Assembly (NCBI RefSeq): GCF_002504165.1
Contig: NZ_CP021404.1
Location: 1,612,001 to 1,676,000, forward strand
DNA from: Pacificitalea manganoxidans
GTDB lineage: Bacteria; Pseudomonadota; Alphaproteobacteria; Rhodobacterales; Rhodobacteraceae
Direction: 5' to 3'
Length of the DNA: 64,000 nucleotides
Shown here: one piece after another, positions 10,359 to 19,942 of the stretch
How positions within the stretch are numbered: the first letter of the stretch is position 1
Layout of the letters: every line of letters begins with the position of its first letter
Notes under the pieces: generated by a model
What the model was told of the DNA's origin: nothing
The model's database searches: none
The model's input: the letters and a program-made list of their open reading frames with translations, nothing else
Program-made: the position numbers and the translations under genes

Positions 10359-11024
10359 ATGAGTTCAGCTCCAATGAAATACACACAGCGCCGCACGGTG
10401 ATGGTCGACACGCAAGTTCGGCCCTCGGATGTGACGAAATTTCCGATCATCGACGCGATGCTGAATGTGCCGCGCGAACTTTATGTCCCCGCTGAGAAGC
10501 GCGAGGCAGCCTATTCCGGCGAGAATGTCGATCTGGGCCGGGGCCGCGTGGTGCTGGAGCCGCGCACCTTTGCCAAGCTTCTCGACGGTCTGTCGGTGCA
10601 GCCCGACGAACTGGCGCTCGATGTGGGATGTGGCCTTGGCTACTCCACCGCCGTTCTGTCGCGTCTGGCCGAAGCGGTCGTCGCGCTGGAGGAGGACGCC
10701 GACATGGCCCGCGAGGCCCAGTCGATCCTGTCCGCTGAGGGCGTCGACAATGCCGCCGTGATCGAAGGCCCCTTGGCCGAAGGCGCGGCCAAGCATGGCC
10801 CCTATGACGTGATCCTGATCGAAGGCGCGATCGAGGAACTGCCCGCCGGTTTCGCCGATCAACTGAAAGAAGGCGGTCGCATCGGCTGTGTCTTCATGGA
10901 AGGTGCGCTTGGCGTTGCGCGGATCGGCTACAAGACCGACGGCAACATCAGTTGGCGCTATGCCTTCAACGCGGGCGCACCGGTTCTGCCCGGCTTTGCC
11001 GCGAAGCACGCATTCGTCCTGTGA
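10359..11024 (+). CDS. Protein-L-isoaspartate O-methyltransferase family protein
   Basis: A SAM-dependent methyltransferase of the PIMT family (221 residues from this start). It has VMVDTQVRPSDVTKFPIIDAML near the N-terminus (the form common in this order just before tolC) and the SAM-binding motif ALDVGCGLGYSTAVLSRLA. Classical PIMT repairs isoaspartyl residues, but this lineage has short, diverged members whose substrate is uncertain. The ATG at 10374 (MKYTQ...) is an alternative start; neither has a strong ribosome site. tolC follows 105 bases downstream. Confidence 0.8.
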   Translation: MSSAPMKYTQRRTVMVDTQVRPSDVTKFPIIDAMLNVPRELYVPAEKREAAYSGENVDLGRGRVVLEPRTFAKLLDGLSVQPDELALDVGCGLGYSTAVLSRLAEAVVALEEDADMAREAQSILSAEGVDNAAVIEGPLAEGAAKHGPYDVILIEGAIEELPAGFADQLKEGGRIGCVFMEGALGVARIGYKTDGNISWRYAFNAGAPVLPGFAAKHAFVL

Positions 11025-11129
11025 CGGGAAACCGTCCTGGCGCTGTTTAGGACTAGTCGAGACCGCCAAGAGGCTCCTCGCCCATTCAACTTTTGTCGGG
11101 GCCGCCTAGGCTCCGGGGACAGGCACCCG

Positions 11130-12578
11130 ATGACACGCATTCAGCACTCCTCCGACCTACGCACTGGTCCGTCGCAGCCCGGTGGCGCGCCCCGCGCCGC
11201 GCGTATGGGGCGGTCGCGGCGCTTTGGCATGGCAGTCGGGGTTGCGGTGAGCCTTGCGCTGTCGGCGCCCGCCGCATGGGCCGAAACGCTGACCGATACG
11301 TTGATCGATGCCTATCGCCATTCGCACCTGCTGGACCAGAACCGCGCGTTGCTGCGCGCCGCAGACGAAGACGTGGCGCAGGCTGTGGCGTCGCTGCGCC
11401 CGGTGCTGAATTTTGCTGCCAGCGCGACCCGCAGTTTCCCGCTGGCCCCCACCGCGATCGATGTCATCAATGCAGCGGTGGAGCTTCAGGCGTCCATCAC
11501 GCTTTACGATGGGGGCGACAACCAGCTTGCCATCGACCAGACCAAGGAAACCGTGCTGGCCACCCGTGAGGCGCTGGTCGCGGTGGAGCAAAGCGTGCTG
11601 CTGTCCGCCGTGCAGGCCTATACGGATGTGCAAAGCGCCAAGCAGCTTGTCTCCCTGCGCCAAAGCAACACCCGCCTGATTACCGAACAGCTGCGCGCCG
11701 CGCGCGACAGGTTCGAGGTCGGCGAGATCACCCGCACCGAAGTGGCCGCTGCCGAGGCGCGCCTTGCTGCCGCCAATTCCTCCTACGCTGCCGCCGAAGG
11801 GCAGCTGGAATATGCGCGCGAGGCCTATAAACTGGCCGTGGGGCACGCACCGGGCACTCTGGCCGATGCGCCGCCGACCCCCGATATTCCCAACACACTC
11901 GATGAAGCCAAGAAAATCGCGACCCGCACGCATCCGGCGATCCGCCAGGCGCAGCGCGAGGTCACCGTGACCGAACTGGGTGTGTTGCGGGCGCAGGCGG
12001 CGATGAAACCGTCGGTCAACGCCAATGCCTCGGTGGCGATGGACAAATATGGCGACCGCAGCGGTGCGTTCGGCCTGTCGCTCAACCAGCCGATCTATGC
12101 GGGCGGGGCGCTGTCCTCCGCCGTGCGTCAGGCCCGCGCGCAGCGCGACGCCAACCGCGCGAACCTTTTGCAGACGGTGCATGAGGTGGAACAGTCCGCA
12201 GGCAATGCATGGGCCACGCTGGCTGTCGCCATCGCCCAGTTGGAAGCCACGGATCGCCAGATCAGCGCCGCGCAGATCGCGTTTAACGGCATCCGCGAGG
12301 AGGCGAGCCTTGGCGCGCGGACCACGCTTGACGTGCTCGACGCCGAACAGGATCTGCTGGACGCACGGGTGGACCGGGTGGATGCGGTCGCTGCGCAATA
12401 TGTAGCGATTTATTCACTTCTGTCTGCGATGGGTCTGCTGACCGTCGATCATCTGAAGCTCGGTATCCAGACCTATGACCCCTCGGCCTATTACAATGCG
12501 GTCAAAAATGCGCCTGCCGGTCTGTCGCAGCAGGGGCGCAAGCTCGACGCGGTGCTGGAGCGGTTGGGCAAGCGCTGA
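11130..12578 (+). CDS. tolC: TolC-family outer-membrane efflux protein
   Basis: A 482-residue outer-membrane channel of the TolC family for type I secretion or RND efflux. The N-terminal signal peptide ends ...APAAWA|ETLTD. Two OEP repeats follow (about residues 60-240 and 265-450), with coiled-coil segments rich in Ala, Gln and Glu, and the typical ITLYDGG and LNQPIYAGG turns before helices. The first-ATG start gives a long, charged pre-signal region; an ATG at 11205 would give a more ordinary signal peptide but lacks a ribosome site, while GGGGACAGG precedes 11130. Confidence 0.92.
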   Translation: MTRIQHSSDLRTGPSQPGGAPRAARMGRSRRFGMAVGVAVSLALSAPAAWAETLTDTLIDAYRHSHLLDQNRALLRAADEDVAQAVASLRPVLNFAASATRSFPLAPTAIDVINAAVELQASITLYDGGDNQLAIDQTKETVLATREALVAVEQSVLLSAVQAYTDVQSAKQLVSLRQSNTRLITEQLRAARDRFEVGEITRTEVAAAEARLAAANSSYAAAEGQLEYAREAYKLAVGHAPGTLADAPPTPDIPNTLDEAKKIATRTHPAIRQAQREVTVTELGVLRAQAAMKPSVNANASVAMDKYGDRSGAFGLSLNQPIYAGGALSSAVRQARAQRDANRANLLQTVHEVEQSAGNAWATLAVAIAQLEATDRQISAAQIAFNGIREEASLGARTTLDVLDAEQDLLDARVDRVDAVAAQYVAIYSLLSAMGLLTVDHLKLGIQTYDPSAYYNAVKNAPAGLSQQGRKLDAVLERLGKR

Positions 12579-12741
12579 ATGCACGGGCAGGGGGCGGGGT
12601 TTCGCCCTTCGCCCTGGCAGTGGCACGCGGGATCGGCACCTATCGGCCCATCTTAAATGAAGGATAGGTCACGCGGGCAGAGATTGTGTGATATGTTTCG
12701 GGCAGCTACACTATGTGGCAATGCACGAGCGAGGAGCCCCT

Positions 12742-14142
12742 ATGTCTGATCCGGCCACCAACAGCGAAATCGAGGATGTCCTGTCGTCGATCCGTCGGCT
12801 GGTGGCGCAGACCCGCAGCACTGCTCCGCAGGATGCAGATACCCCCACCACAAATGGCGCGGCGGCCCTGTCGAATGTGACGGCGCCTGCGTTTCTGTCC
12901 CGATCTGTATCTCCGGACAACCGCGCGGCGCGGAACGGTGCGGCGGATGACGCCCCCGGCGAAGATCGCGCGGAGGATACGGATGATGTGGCCGAGGCGG
13001 GCCATGTGTTTGCGCCGCTCAGCTGTGATCGCCCGCTGGCCGAACGCATCGCGGCCTCCAACCGTAAACCCCCAGAACCATCTGAAGCCGAAAACGTCCG
13101 CCCGTCGCAAGGCTCCGCACCCGCGCTGGTGCTGACGCCGTCCTTCCGCATCCTGCCTGAAATGGTGGCGGAGCCTGAGGACGATGACGATGACGAGGAC
13201 AGCGCGCAGGGGCCCGCCGCGCCGATTCCGCTTCATCTCTCCCGCCTCCGTCAGGCGGAGACGCAAGACGACAAGCGCGACGATGGGCAGCAGGCGCAGG
13301 CCGACCGCGACGCCATTGCCGCCGCCATCACCCGACGTCTGAGCGAATTGGAAGCGGGCGTTGATGAGCATCCGCAGGATTGGGAGCCCGACGGCTCCGA
13401 AGTCATTCGGGACGCGCCGCCCGTCCAATGGGACGATGCCGAAGCGATTGATGTCGAGGATGCTTTTGACATCGAATTGGCGCGGGTGTCCGAACGGGTC
13501 ACCTCGCGCGTGTCCGCCTATGTGGCCCGTCGCAGCGGCTTGCTGCCGGACAATCCGTCGGTGTTGGAGCAGCCGCCCGTTGGGGAGGATCAGCCAGATG
13601 ATGCGGCAACGGAGGACACCCGCGACGCTGCGTCCGCCGGGGATGGGCTGACCTTCCACACCACGCGGACCGCAACGACGCCGAAACCCGAAGGGGAGAC
13701 GAGCGATCCCGCCGCCGCGGCCGAGCCTGATCTGGGCCCGATTGCCGTCAATCTGGATGTTGACCCTGGCGCGCAGTGGACCGGCACAATGGCGGCTGAG
13801 GCCGACGCGCTTGCCGCTGCGGCTGTCGCCGATCTGGAACGCGCCGAAGAGGATGATTTGGCCGAGGCCGCATTGGCCGATGGGTTCGACGACGAGCCCG
13901 AGGCCGATGAGAGCCAGGCGCCCGTTTTGACGATCCCCGACGCGCCTTTGACGGAGGCAGGCATGCCCGCGCTGGCCGGGTCGATGGAACTGACGCTGGA
14001 GGAGGACGCCCTGCGCGATATCGTGGGGGAGATCCTGCGCGATGAGCTTCGCGGTGTGTTGGGGGAACAGATCACCCGGAATGTGCGTCTGCTCGTCCGC
14101 CGGGAAATCCAGCGTATCCTTGCCGGGCGCGAGTTCGACTAA
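12742..14142 (+). CDS. PopZ-like (DUF2497-type) acidic polar-organiser candidate
   Basis: A 466-residue strongly acidic, low-complexity protein. An N-terminal helix (NSEIEDVLSSIRRLVAQ, residues about 6-22) resembles the partner-binding helix of alphaproteobacterial PopZ. A roughly 390-residue Asp/Glu/Ala/Pro-rich, probably disordered middle follows. The last 50 residues are predicted helices (ALRDIVGEILRDELRG, then TRNVRLLVRREIQRIL), like the PopZ oligomerisation helices. PopZ organises the cell pole and anchors chromosome origins. Position after tolC fits my recollection of DUF2497 gene order in alphaproteobacteria. The start is set by GCGAGGAG upstream. The middle region is much longer than in Caulobacter PopZ. 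Confidence 0.6.
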   Translation: MSDPATNSEIEDVLSSIRRLVAQTRSTAPQDADTPTTNGAAALSNVTAPAFLSRSVSPDNRAARNGAADDAPGEDRAEDTDDVAEAGHVFAPLSCDRPLAERIAASNRKPPEPSEAENVRPSQGSAPALVLTPSFRILPEMVAEPEDDDDDEDSAQGPAAPIPLHLSRLRQAETQDDKRDDGQQAQADRDAIAAAITRRLSELEAGVDEHPQDWEPDGSEVIRDAPPVQWDDAEAIDVEDAFDIELARVSERVTSRVSAYVARRSGLLPDNPSVLEQPPVGEDQPDDAATEDTRDAASAGDGLTFHTTRTATTPKPEGETSDPAAAAEPDLGPIAVNLDVDPGAQWTGTMAAEADALAAAAVADLERAEEDDLAEAALADGFDDEPEADESQAPVLTIPDAPLTEAGMPALAGSMELTLEEDALRDIVGEILRDELRGVLGEQITRNVRLLVRREIQRILAGREFD

Positions 14143-14303
14143 CCATCCCTGCGACTGCGATAGGGCTGAGGCCCGCTATGCGGCGCTGTGAGCGCTATCA
14201 CCGTCATGTCGCGGTGGGGACCGCCCTGCACCTGTCACGGCCCTGACAGCGGACTGTGTGCGAGCGTCCGTGCCGGGCGCCTCGCCAAAGCTACCCCAGA
14301 AAT

Positions 14304-14335
14304 GAAAAACGCGGCCCCGAGGGACCGCGCTTTCG
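14304..14335 (-). terminator. Rho-independent terminator for the 14.4-kb minus-strand gene
   Basis: CGCGG...CCGCG stem (14310-14329) with inner CC/GG pairs. On the minus strand it is followed by TTTTTC. It lies 35 bases beyond the stop of the small conserved gene. The reverse side also has a short T tract (CTTTCG), so it may act on the plus strand too. Confidence 0.7.
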
Positions 14336-14368
14336 TCGAGCCGGCCCGTGGCAGCGGGCCGAAAAATG

Positions 14369-14689
14369 TCAGGCTGCTTCGGCCTGCTCTGCCGCATGGC
14401 GGCGCTCGCTTTCTTCCCGCGACAGGGCGACCGATGTGCGGACGCCATTGGAGACAAACTCCATCAGTCCGGACACGACCCGTTCATTGGGGTCGATGCC
14501 CGCGCAGCTGAGAACCTCGCGGCCATCACGCGACCGGGCCCAGCGGGCGATTTGTTCGGGACCATTGCCGTATTTCTTATCATCGGCGATGGCGTCATCC
14601 AGCGCGGCCAACACCACAGCAGCAAAAAGCTTGCGCGCTCTTTGGCCCTGTTCATAGTTGAAAGCCGTGCCATCAACGAAATCGATCAT
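14369..14689 (-). CDS. Small conserved Rhodobacterales protein (DUF6280-like)
   Basis: A 106-residue cytoplasmic protein that resembles a short family widespread in this order (I believe DUF6280); no biochemical role is known to me. The start at 14689 is chosen for AAAGGACG upstream, giving MIDFVDGTAFNYEQG. It is helical, with a highly regular ARKLFAAVVLAALDDAIADD helix, an IARWARSRDGREVL segment and an Ala/Glu-rich C-terminal helix. It is transcribed divergently from efp and ends at a clear terminator. Confidence 0.75.
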   Translation of the reverse strand: MIDFVDGTAFNYEQGQRARKLFAAVVLAALDDAIADDKKYGNGPEQIARWARSRDGREVLSCAGIDPNERVVSGLMEFVSNGVRTSVALSREESERRHAAEQAEAA

Positions 14690-14905
14690 GTTTCGTCCTT
14701 TGTTATTCTTGGTCTTGTCTTTCCGGCATGGGGCCGAATATGACAGTTTGACCCTGATTCGATATGCCCCCCAGTGCAATGCACCCATGCGTATACAACA
14801 TGGCTGGCAATATCCGATCCCGTATTTAGTCGTCTTGTCAGGCGCTCAAGGCCCAGATATAGGTGCCGCCCAAATTGCTTCAACCCGCTGACAAGGTTTT
14901 GCCCC

Positions 14906-15469
14906 ATGCCGAAAATCAACGGTAACGAGATCCGCCCCGGCAATGTGCTGGAGCATAATGACGGCCTGTGGGCCGCCGTAAAAGTCGATCACGTCAAGCC
15001 CGGCAAGGGCGGTGCCTTTGCCCAAGTCGAGCTGCGCAACCTGCGCAACGGCTCCAAGCTGAACGAGCGCTTCCGCTCCGCCGACAAGGTCGAGCGTGTG
15101 CGGCTGGAGCAGAAAGATCAGCAATTTCTCTATGAAACCGATGGTATGCTGGTTTTCATGGATACCGAGACCTACGACCAGATCGAGCTTCCCGCTGAGA
15201 TCCTCGGCGACCGCCGCCCGTTCCTGCAGGACGGTATGACGGTGGTGATCGAGTATTACGACACCGAAGCCCTGAACGCGACCGTGCCGCAGAAAGTCAC
15301 CTGCAAGGTGGTCGAGACCGAGCCGGTGGTGAAGGGTCAGACGGCTGCCAACAGCTTCAAGCCCGCGGTGCTCGACAACGGTGTGAAGGTGATGGTGCCG
15401 CCCTTCGTGGGGCAGGACGAAGACATCATCGTCAACACCGAAACCATGGAATATGCCGAGCGCGCCTGA
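14906..15469 (+). CDS. efp: Translation elongation factor P
   Basis: A 187-residue EF-P, which binds ribosomes stalled at polyproline stretches and promotes peptide-bond formation. Three beta domains of the expected length are present. The loop [20 protein letters not shown] carries the Lys of PGKGGAF (residue 34 or so), the site modified in many bacteria. The C-terminal OB domain ends in [12 protein letters not shown]. The start is the ATG at 14906; the longer open frame upstream is not EF-P-like. A strong terminator follows. Confidence 0.97.
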   Translation: MPKINGNEIRPGNVLEHNDGLWAAVKVDHVKPGKGGAFAQVELRNLRNGSKLNERFRSADKVERVRLEQKDQQFLYETDGMLVFMDTETYDQIELPAEILGDRRPFLQDGMTVVIEYYDTEALNATVPQKVTCKVVETEPVVKGQTAANSFKPAVLDNGVKVMVPPFVGQDEDIIVNTETMEYAERA

Positions 15470-15495
15470 TCGAAAGTGACGCGACGTTCCCGGCA

Positions 15496-15533
15496 AAGCC
15501 GCCTGATCCCGGACGGGGCAGGCGGCTTTTTCA
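15496..15533 (+). terminator. Rho-independent terminator of efp
   Basis: AAGCCGCCTG (15496-15505) pairs perfectly with CAGGCGGCTT (15519-15528), followed by TTT, 27 bases after the efp stop. Confidence 0.9.
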
Positions 15534-15572
15534 TGTCCGGACGGGTGTGACTGGGGGTGGAGCGCGGGGGCG

Positions 15573-16409
15573 TCAGGCCTTCAGCCGGTCCAGCAGGTCG
15601 GTGACCATTCCCAGATACGCGCGCCCGAACAGGCGCAGATGCACCAGCGCGGGCCATAATTGGTAGACGGCGCGCCTGCGCAAGAAATCCGGATCAGTGC
15701 CATAGGCGATATGGAGCGCATCGTCAGGCTGTCCGAACAGGTGCAGCATCGCCAGATCGACCTCGCCGTGGCCGTGATAGCTGGCCGGGTCGATCAGGGC
15801 CGATAGCCTGCCCTCAGCCGTCCAGAGCACATTGCCAGACCACAGATCGCCGTGCAGCAGCGCGGCTGGCGGGGTGGCGGGCAGCAGATCGTCGATGCGG
15901 TGGGCAATGGTTTCGACCCGCGCCGCGATCTTGCGCGGCAGCGCCTCGGGCCATGCGAGCAGCCGGTTTTCAGCCCAGAACAGCGGCCACTCCGCCACCC
16001 GACCGTTTGGGATCGGCGCCGGACCAAAGGCGTGATCGCGGTGCCAGCCGTAATCCGGCGCGGTATCCGCGTGCAGCAGGCGCAGCGCATGGCCCAGTTC
16101 GGCCCAACCCTCGGGCCCCGGTTTGCCGCCAGCGGGCATGTGCTCCATCACCATCAGGTCGGGACCGGCATGGAGCACCTGCGGCGCAGGGCAGCCGGTC
16201 ATGCGGATCGCGCGCAGCATATCCGCCTCGGCGGCCATGTCGGGGCCGGGCTTCACCACCAGCGTATCGCCCCCGGCCAGCAGGGCTGCGTAGACGGTAG
16301 ACAGATCGCCCCCGCCCAAGGGCCGCAGCCCGGCCACACCGCGCCCCAGCACATGGCCCACCCGTGCGGTCAACTGTGCTTCGGTCTCTCGCGCGGGTGG
16401 GGCCGGCAT
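15573..16409 (-). CDS. Fructosamine-3-kinase-like phosphotransferase
   Basis: A 278-residue aminoglycoside phosphotransferase-fold kinase of the fructosamine kinase / ketosamine-3-kinase family, which phosphorylates glycated amines for deglycation. Visible are the ATP-site lysine in DTLVVKPGPD, a catalytic loop LLHGDLWSGNVLW (His-Gly-Asp-x-x-x-x-Asn) and the metal-binding ALIDPASYHGHGEVDLAM (the DPA takes the place of DFG). It ends 3 bases after the ygfZ stop in the same direction and is probably its operon partner. Confidence 0.85.
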   Translation of the reverse strand: MPAPPARETEAQLTARVGHVLGRGVAGLRPLGGGDLSTVYAALLAGGDTLVVKPGPDMAAEADMLRAIRMTGCPAPQVLHAGPDLMVMEHMPAGGKPGPEGWAELGHALRLLHADTAPDYGWHRDHAFGPAPIPNGRVAEWPLFWAENRLLAWPEALPRKIAARVETIAHRIDDLLPATPPAALLHGDLWSGNVLWTAEGRLSALIDPASYHGHGEVDLAMLHLFGQPDDALHIAYGTDPDFLRRRAVYQLWPALVHLRLFGRAYLGMVTDLLDRLKA

Positions 16410-16412
16410 CGG

Positions 16413-17177
16413 TTAGCTGACCCGGCGCAGCACGGCGTCGCCTGCCTGCATCTCGCCGCCTGCACGGTCAAAGCGCAGCCATGCGATCCCGCGTCCACCC
16501 GATTGGGTATAGAGCACACCGGCTTCCTTCTCGCCCGCCATGACAGGGGTGCCCGGCGGGGCGGTGCCTTGGACCGCGACGGGGACAAGCCCCTTTTTCA
16601 ACTCGGTCTTGTGCTTCATGCGGGCGGTGACCTCCTGCCCGACATAGCAGCCCTTGCGGAAATCCACGCCGTTCAGCCGCTCGAACCCCGCTTCGAGGAT
16701 GTAGGTTTCGTTCGGGATCAGCTCGATGCAGGTTTCGGGGATCAGATGTGCGACGCGGATGGCATCCCAATCCGTCGCTTCGGCACTGCCCGGCTGTGTG
16801 GTGTAGGCCCGCCAGCCAAGCGCCGGGTGCCGCGGGTCGGGCAGGGCGCCTGCGGGGCGGCTGTCTGACGCATCGTCCAATCCGCGCTGGATATGCAGCG
16901 GGCTTTCGCCGATTTCGACATCAGCGCGCAGCTTATACATCGACAGGCGCCGCAGCAGATCGGGCGCGAGCCCCTGCGCCACGTCGATCAGGACCGCTCC
17001 GTCCTGTTCGGTGACCAGAAAATCCGCAAGGTATTTCCCCTGCGGCGTCAGCAGCGCGGCATAGACCAGACGGTCGTCGAGCCGCGCCATTTCATTGGTG
17101 ACAAGGTTTTGGAGGAACTTGAGCCGGTCGGTGCCGGTGATCTGCAACAACTTGCGTCCTGTCGCGGCTTCGCCCAT
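16413..17177 (-). CDS. ygfZ: Folate-binding YgfZ/GcvT-related protein
   Basis: A 254-residue tRNA-modifying/iron-sulfur-maturation protein of the YgfZ (IBA57) family, which uses tetrahydrofolate to support some Fe-S enzymes. The signature KGCYVGQEVTARMKHK is intact, including the conserved cysteine. The start at 17177 follows a GGAGA ribosome site; the longer upstream frame runs into the divergent glycosyltransferase gene and is not protein-like. It is first in a two-gene minus-strand operon with the fructosamine-kinase-like gene. Confidence 0.92.
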   Translation of the reverse strand: MGEAATGRKLLQITGTDRLKFLQNLVTNEMARLDDRLVYAALLTPQGKYLADFLVTEQDGAVLIDVAQGLAPDLLRRLSMYKLRADVEIGESPLHIQRGLDDASDSRPAGALPDPRHPALGWRAYTTQPGSAEATDWDAIRVAHLIPETCIELIPNETYILEAGFERLNGVDFRKGCYVGQEVTARMKHKTELKKGLVPVAVQGTAPPGTPVMAGEKEAGVLYTQSGGRGIAWLRFDRAGGEMQAGDAVLRRVS

Positions 17178-17279
17178 CGTCTGTATCTCCGGTGTTGGAA
17201 CTCTCGCCTTGGATATAGGTGTCACGAGCAGGTGCAACACCCCGCCTGTCGCTTTGCCCGCCCCGGCCAAGGAGCCCTG

Positions 17280-17987
17280 ATGCCTGCCCCGATTTCGGTC
17301 GTGATCCCCACATGGAATGCCGCCGCCACGCTGCCCGATACGCTCGCCCCCTTGGTCGAGGGCGCTGGCGCGGGGCTGATCCGGGAATTGATCATAAGCG
17401 ATGGAGGCTCGTCGGACGACACCTGCGCCATCGCGCGCGCCACGGGAGCAGAGGTGGTTTCGGGCCCGCAGGGGCATGGCGGCCAGATCGCACGAGGGCT
17501 GGCCGCGGCGCGAGCGCCGTGGCGATTGGTGATCGAGGCCGATACATGGCTGGCACCGGGCTGGACCGGGCCGGTGGGTGATCATCTGGCCGATCCCGGC
17601 CGCGCCGCGCATTTCAAATTAACATTCCGCGCAACGGGGCTGGCGCCAAGGCTAGTCGCAGGCTGGGCCAACCTGCGCAGTCGGCAGCTGGGGCTGCCCT
17701 ATGGCGATCAGGGCCTGCTGATCCATCGGGATTTGCTGGCCGCGCGAGGGGGCTACCCGGACTTGCCCGTGATGGCGGATGTCGCAATGGCGCGGGCTCT
17801 GCGGGGGGTGCTGTGCGAACTTCCCGTGGCGGCGCAGGTTTCAGCTGCCCGCTACCGTGACGCGGGCTGGCTGCGGCGTGGCTCGGGCGATCTGTGGCGG
17901 CTGGCGCGCTATCTGGGCGGTGCCGCGCCGGAGCGGCTGGCCGCGGATCACAGCCCGCGCGTCGCCTCTTCCGATTTGCGGAACTGA
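17280..17987 (+). CDS. Family 2 glycosyltransferase (TIGR04283-like)
   Basis: A 235-residue GT-A glycosyltransferase. It starts with ISVVIPTWNAAATLPDTL, then ELIISDGGSSDDTCAIA (nucleotide-sugar loop) and the EADTWLAPGW acidic metal-binding motif. It resembles the TIGR04283 group found near radical-SAM/selenodomain proteins; the acceptor is unknown. AAGGAG precedes the ATG. The 3' end overlaps the convergent ABC exporter gene by 40 bases. Confidence 0.85.
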   Translation: MPAPISVVIPTWNAAATLPDTLAPLVEGAGAGLIRELIISDGGSSDDTCAIARATGAEVVSGPQGHGGQIARGLAAARAPWRLVIEADTWLAPGWTGPVGDHLADPGRAAHFKLTFRATGLAPRLVAGWANLRSRQLGLPYGDQGLLIHRDLLAARGGYPDLPVMADVAMARALRGVLCELPVAAQVSAARYRDAGWLRRGSGDLWRLARYLGGAAPERLAADHSPRVASSDLRN

Positions 17988-19942
17988 AGGCGATAGAGCT
18001 TTGCGTAATGCCCGTCCCGGGCCAGCAGCTCCTCATGGGTGCCGCTTTCCACCACGACACCGGCATCCATCACCACGATCTTCGACGCATTGCGAATGGT
18101 GGAGAGCCGGTGCGCGATGACGATGGTGGTCCGCCCCGCGCTAAGGCTGTCGAGCGCCTGTTGCACCACGGCTTCGGACTGCACATCCAGCGCCGATGTG
18201 GCCTCGTCCAGCAGCAGGATGGGCCGGTTGCGCAGCAGGGCCCGCGCAATGGCCACGCGCTGCCGCTGACCGCCAGAAAGGTTCGAGCCGCGCGGCCCGG
18301 CGGGGCTGTCGATGCCATTGGGCAGGCTGTCGATGAAATCCGCGATATGGGCGGCGCGCAGGACCCGGTCCAGTTCCTCTTCACTGACCTTGCTGCGGCC
18401 CAGCAGGATATTGTCGCGCAGCGACTCGTCGAACAGCGCGGCATCCTGACTGACGATCGAGAATTGCCCGCGCAGATCGCCCAGTGAGAAGGAGCGCGTG
18501 TCGATCCCGCCGATGGAGATCACCCCGTCATCGGGATCGATGAGCCGGGTCAACAGGTTGAACACGGTGCTTTTCCCCGCGCCCGACGCACCGACCAGCG
18601 CCGTGGTCTTGCCCGCCTCGGCGGTGAAGGAACAACCGCGCAGCACAGGCAGTTCGCCGTAGTTCATGCGCACATCGTCCAGCCGGATATCGCCATGGGC
18701 CTCGGGCAGATCGACCGGCTCCTCGGGGCTGGTCAGGCTGGGCTTTATGTCAAACAGCGACTTGATGCGGTGCAGGCTAACGGCGGTCTGCTGCCATGTG
18801 CCGCTGAGCCCGCCCAGCCGCCGCAGCGGCTCGAACGCCAGAGCCATCGCAGTAAAGAACGACATGAATTCACCGACGGTCTTTTCACCCGCGATGATTT
18901 CCGAGCCGCCAAAGATCAGCACACCAAAGAAGCCGACGCCGGTCATGATATCGATCAAACCGGGGATCAGCGATTTGCCCAGCATGGCCTGCTGCGAGAT
19001 CTTTACCGAATCCTGGCTCAGCCGTTTGAAGCGCCGTGCCTGATAGGTTTCCAGCGCGTTCAGCTTCACCGGGTTGATCCCGTGGAAAATCTCATCCAGC
19101 CGGGTCGACATCTTGCCCGCCAGAATGCGGCGCTTATAGGCGGTTTTGCGGATGAACCGCTGCACAAGGAATGTCGGCAGGACCAGCAGCGGCGTGCCGA
19201 TCAGCGCGACCAGCGTCCATTGCCAATCGATATACAGCACGACGGAAAACAGCGAGATCAACGAAATCGCGTCACGTCCGACGCCGGTCACCAGCGCATT
19301 GGCGACCGAACCGATCGCGCCCGTCTCGCCGCGCACCCGTTCCATCAACGCGCCTGGCGGATTGACTTGGTGAAATTCGGTGTCGAGCGTCATCAGATGC
19401 CGCAACAGATCATTCTGGATGCGCATGATGACAATCGACGACACCCGCGTCAGCAGCACCTTTTGAATGACGGATGTGGTCGCGCGGACGACGAAGATCA
19501 GCAGGATCGCAAAACCCACACCATAGAGCGCGCCGGAATTGCCTTCGATGAACACCGTGTCGAACATCGGCTTCATCATGTAGCTCAGAAACCCCAGCAT
19601 CGAACCTTCGACGGACATCAGCAGCCCGGCAAAGATGATAAGCGGCAGGTGTTTGCGCAGGTAGCGGGTGAAAAACCACGGGAACAGACCCTTCTGCACG
19701 ACGATTTCGTCGTCATCCGTGGTCTCGTTGCGGCGGGTCAGGCGCGGCACGCTGCCTGCGGGCGGGGTGGCCGCTTCGGTCACTCGTGCGGCGGCGTCGG
19801 TATTTGCACCGCCGCCGGTGGGCAGTGCGGGCGTGGCCTGCGCGGCGCTGTCCGAGGTGTCGCGCGCATTGGCGCCGTTATGGTCAGCCGGGCTCTGGTC
19901 ACGATCTGCGGCGGCGGGGGCATCGGGGTGGCGGTCGGTCAT
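17948..19942 (-). CDS. ABC exporter, fused membrane and ATPase domains (MsbA-like)
   Basis: A 664-residue half-transporter. The first 80 or so residues are hydrophilic, acidic and Ala/Asp-rich (probably disordered), unusual for this family. A six-helix membrane domain (about 95-390) and a nucleotide-binding domain follow: Walker A VGASGAGKST, signature NLSGGQRQRVAIARAL, Walker B PILLLDEATSALD and the H-loop AHRLSTIRNA. It is likely a lipid or drug exporter acting as a dimer. The start overlaps the upstream phosphatase stop (ATGA), so the two are coupled. Confidence 0.93.
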   Translation of the reverse strand: MTDRHPDAPAAADRDQSPADHNGANARDTSDSAAQATPALPTGGGANTDAAARVTEAATPPAGSVPRLTRRNETTDDDEIVVQKGLFPWFFTRYLRKHLPLIIFAGLLMSVEGSMLGFLSYMMKPMFDTVFIEGNSGALYGVGFAILLIFVVRATTSVIQKVLLTRVSSIVIMRIQNDLLRHLMTLDTEFHQVNPPGALMERVRGETGAIGSVANALVTGVGRDAISLISLFSVVLYIDWQWTLVALIGTPLLVLPTFLVQRFIRKTAYKRRILAGKMSTRLDEIFHGINPVKLNALETYQARRFKRLSQDSVKISQQAMLGKSLIPGLIDIMTGVGFFGVLIFGGSEIIAGEKTVGEFMSFFTAMALAFEPLRRLGGLSGTWQQTAVSLHRIKSLFDIKPSLTSPEEPVDLPEAHGDIRLDDVRMNYGELPVLRGCSFTAEAGKTTALVGASGAGKSTVFNLLTRLIDPDDGVISIGGIDTRSFSLGDLRGQFSIVSQDAALFDESLRDNILLGRSKVSEEELDRVLRAAHIADFIDSLPNGIDSPAGPRGSNLSGGQRQRVAIARALLRNRPILLLDEATSALDVQSEAVVQQALDSLSAGRTTIVIAHRLSTIRNASKIVVMDAGVVVESGTHEELLARDGHYAKLYRLQFRKSEEATRGL

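Noticed and set aside
14774-14784. GTGCA-A-TGCAC palindrome in the efp upstream region
   Set aside because: Only 11 bases with no second copy or flanking promoter that I could place; too short to call an operator.
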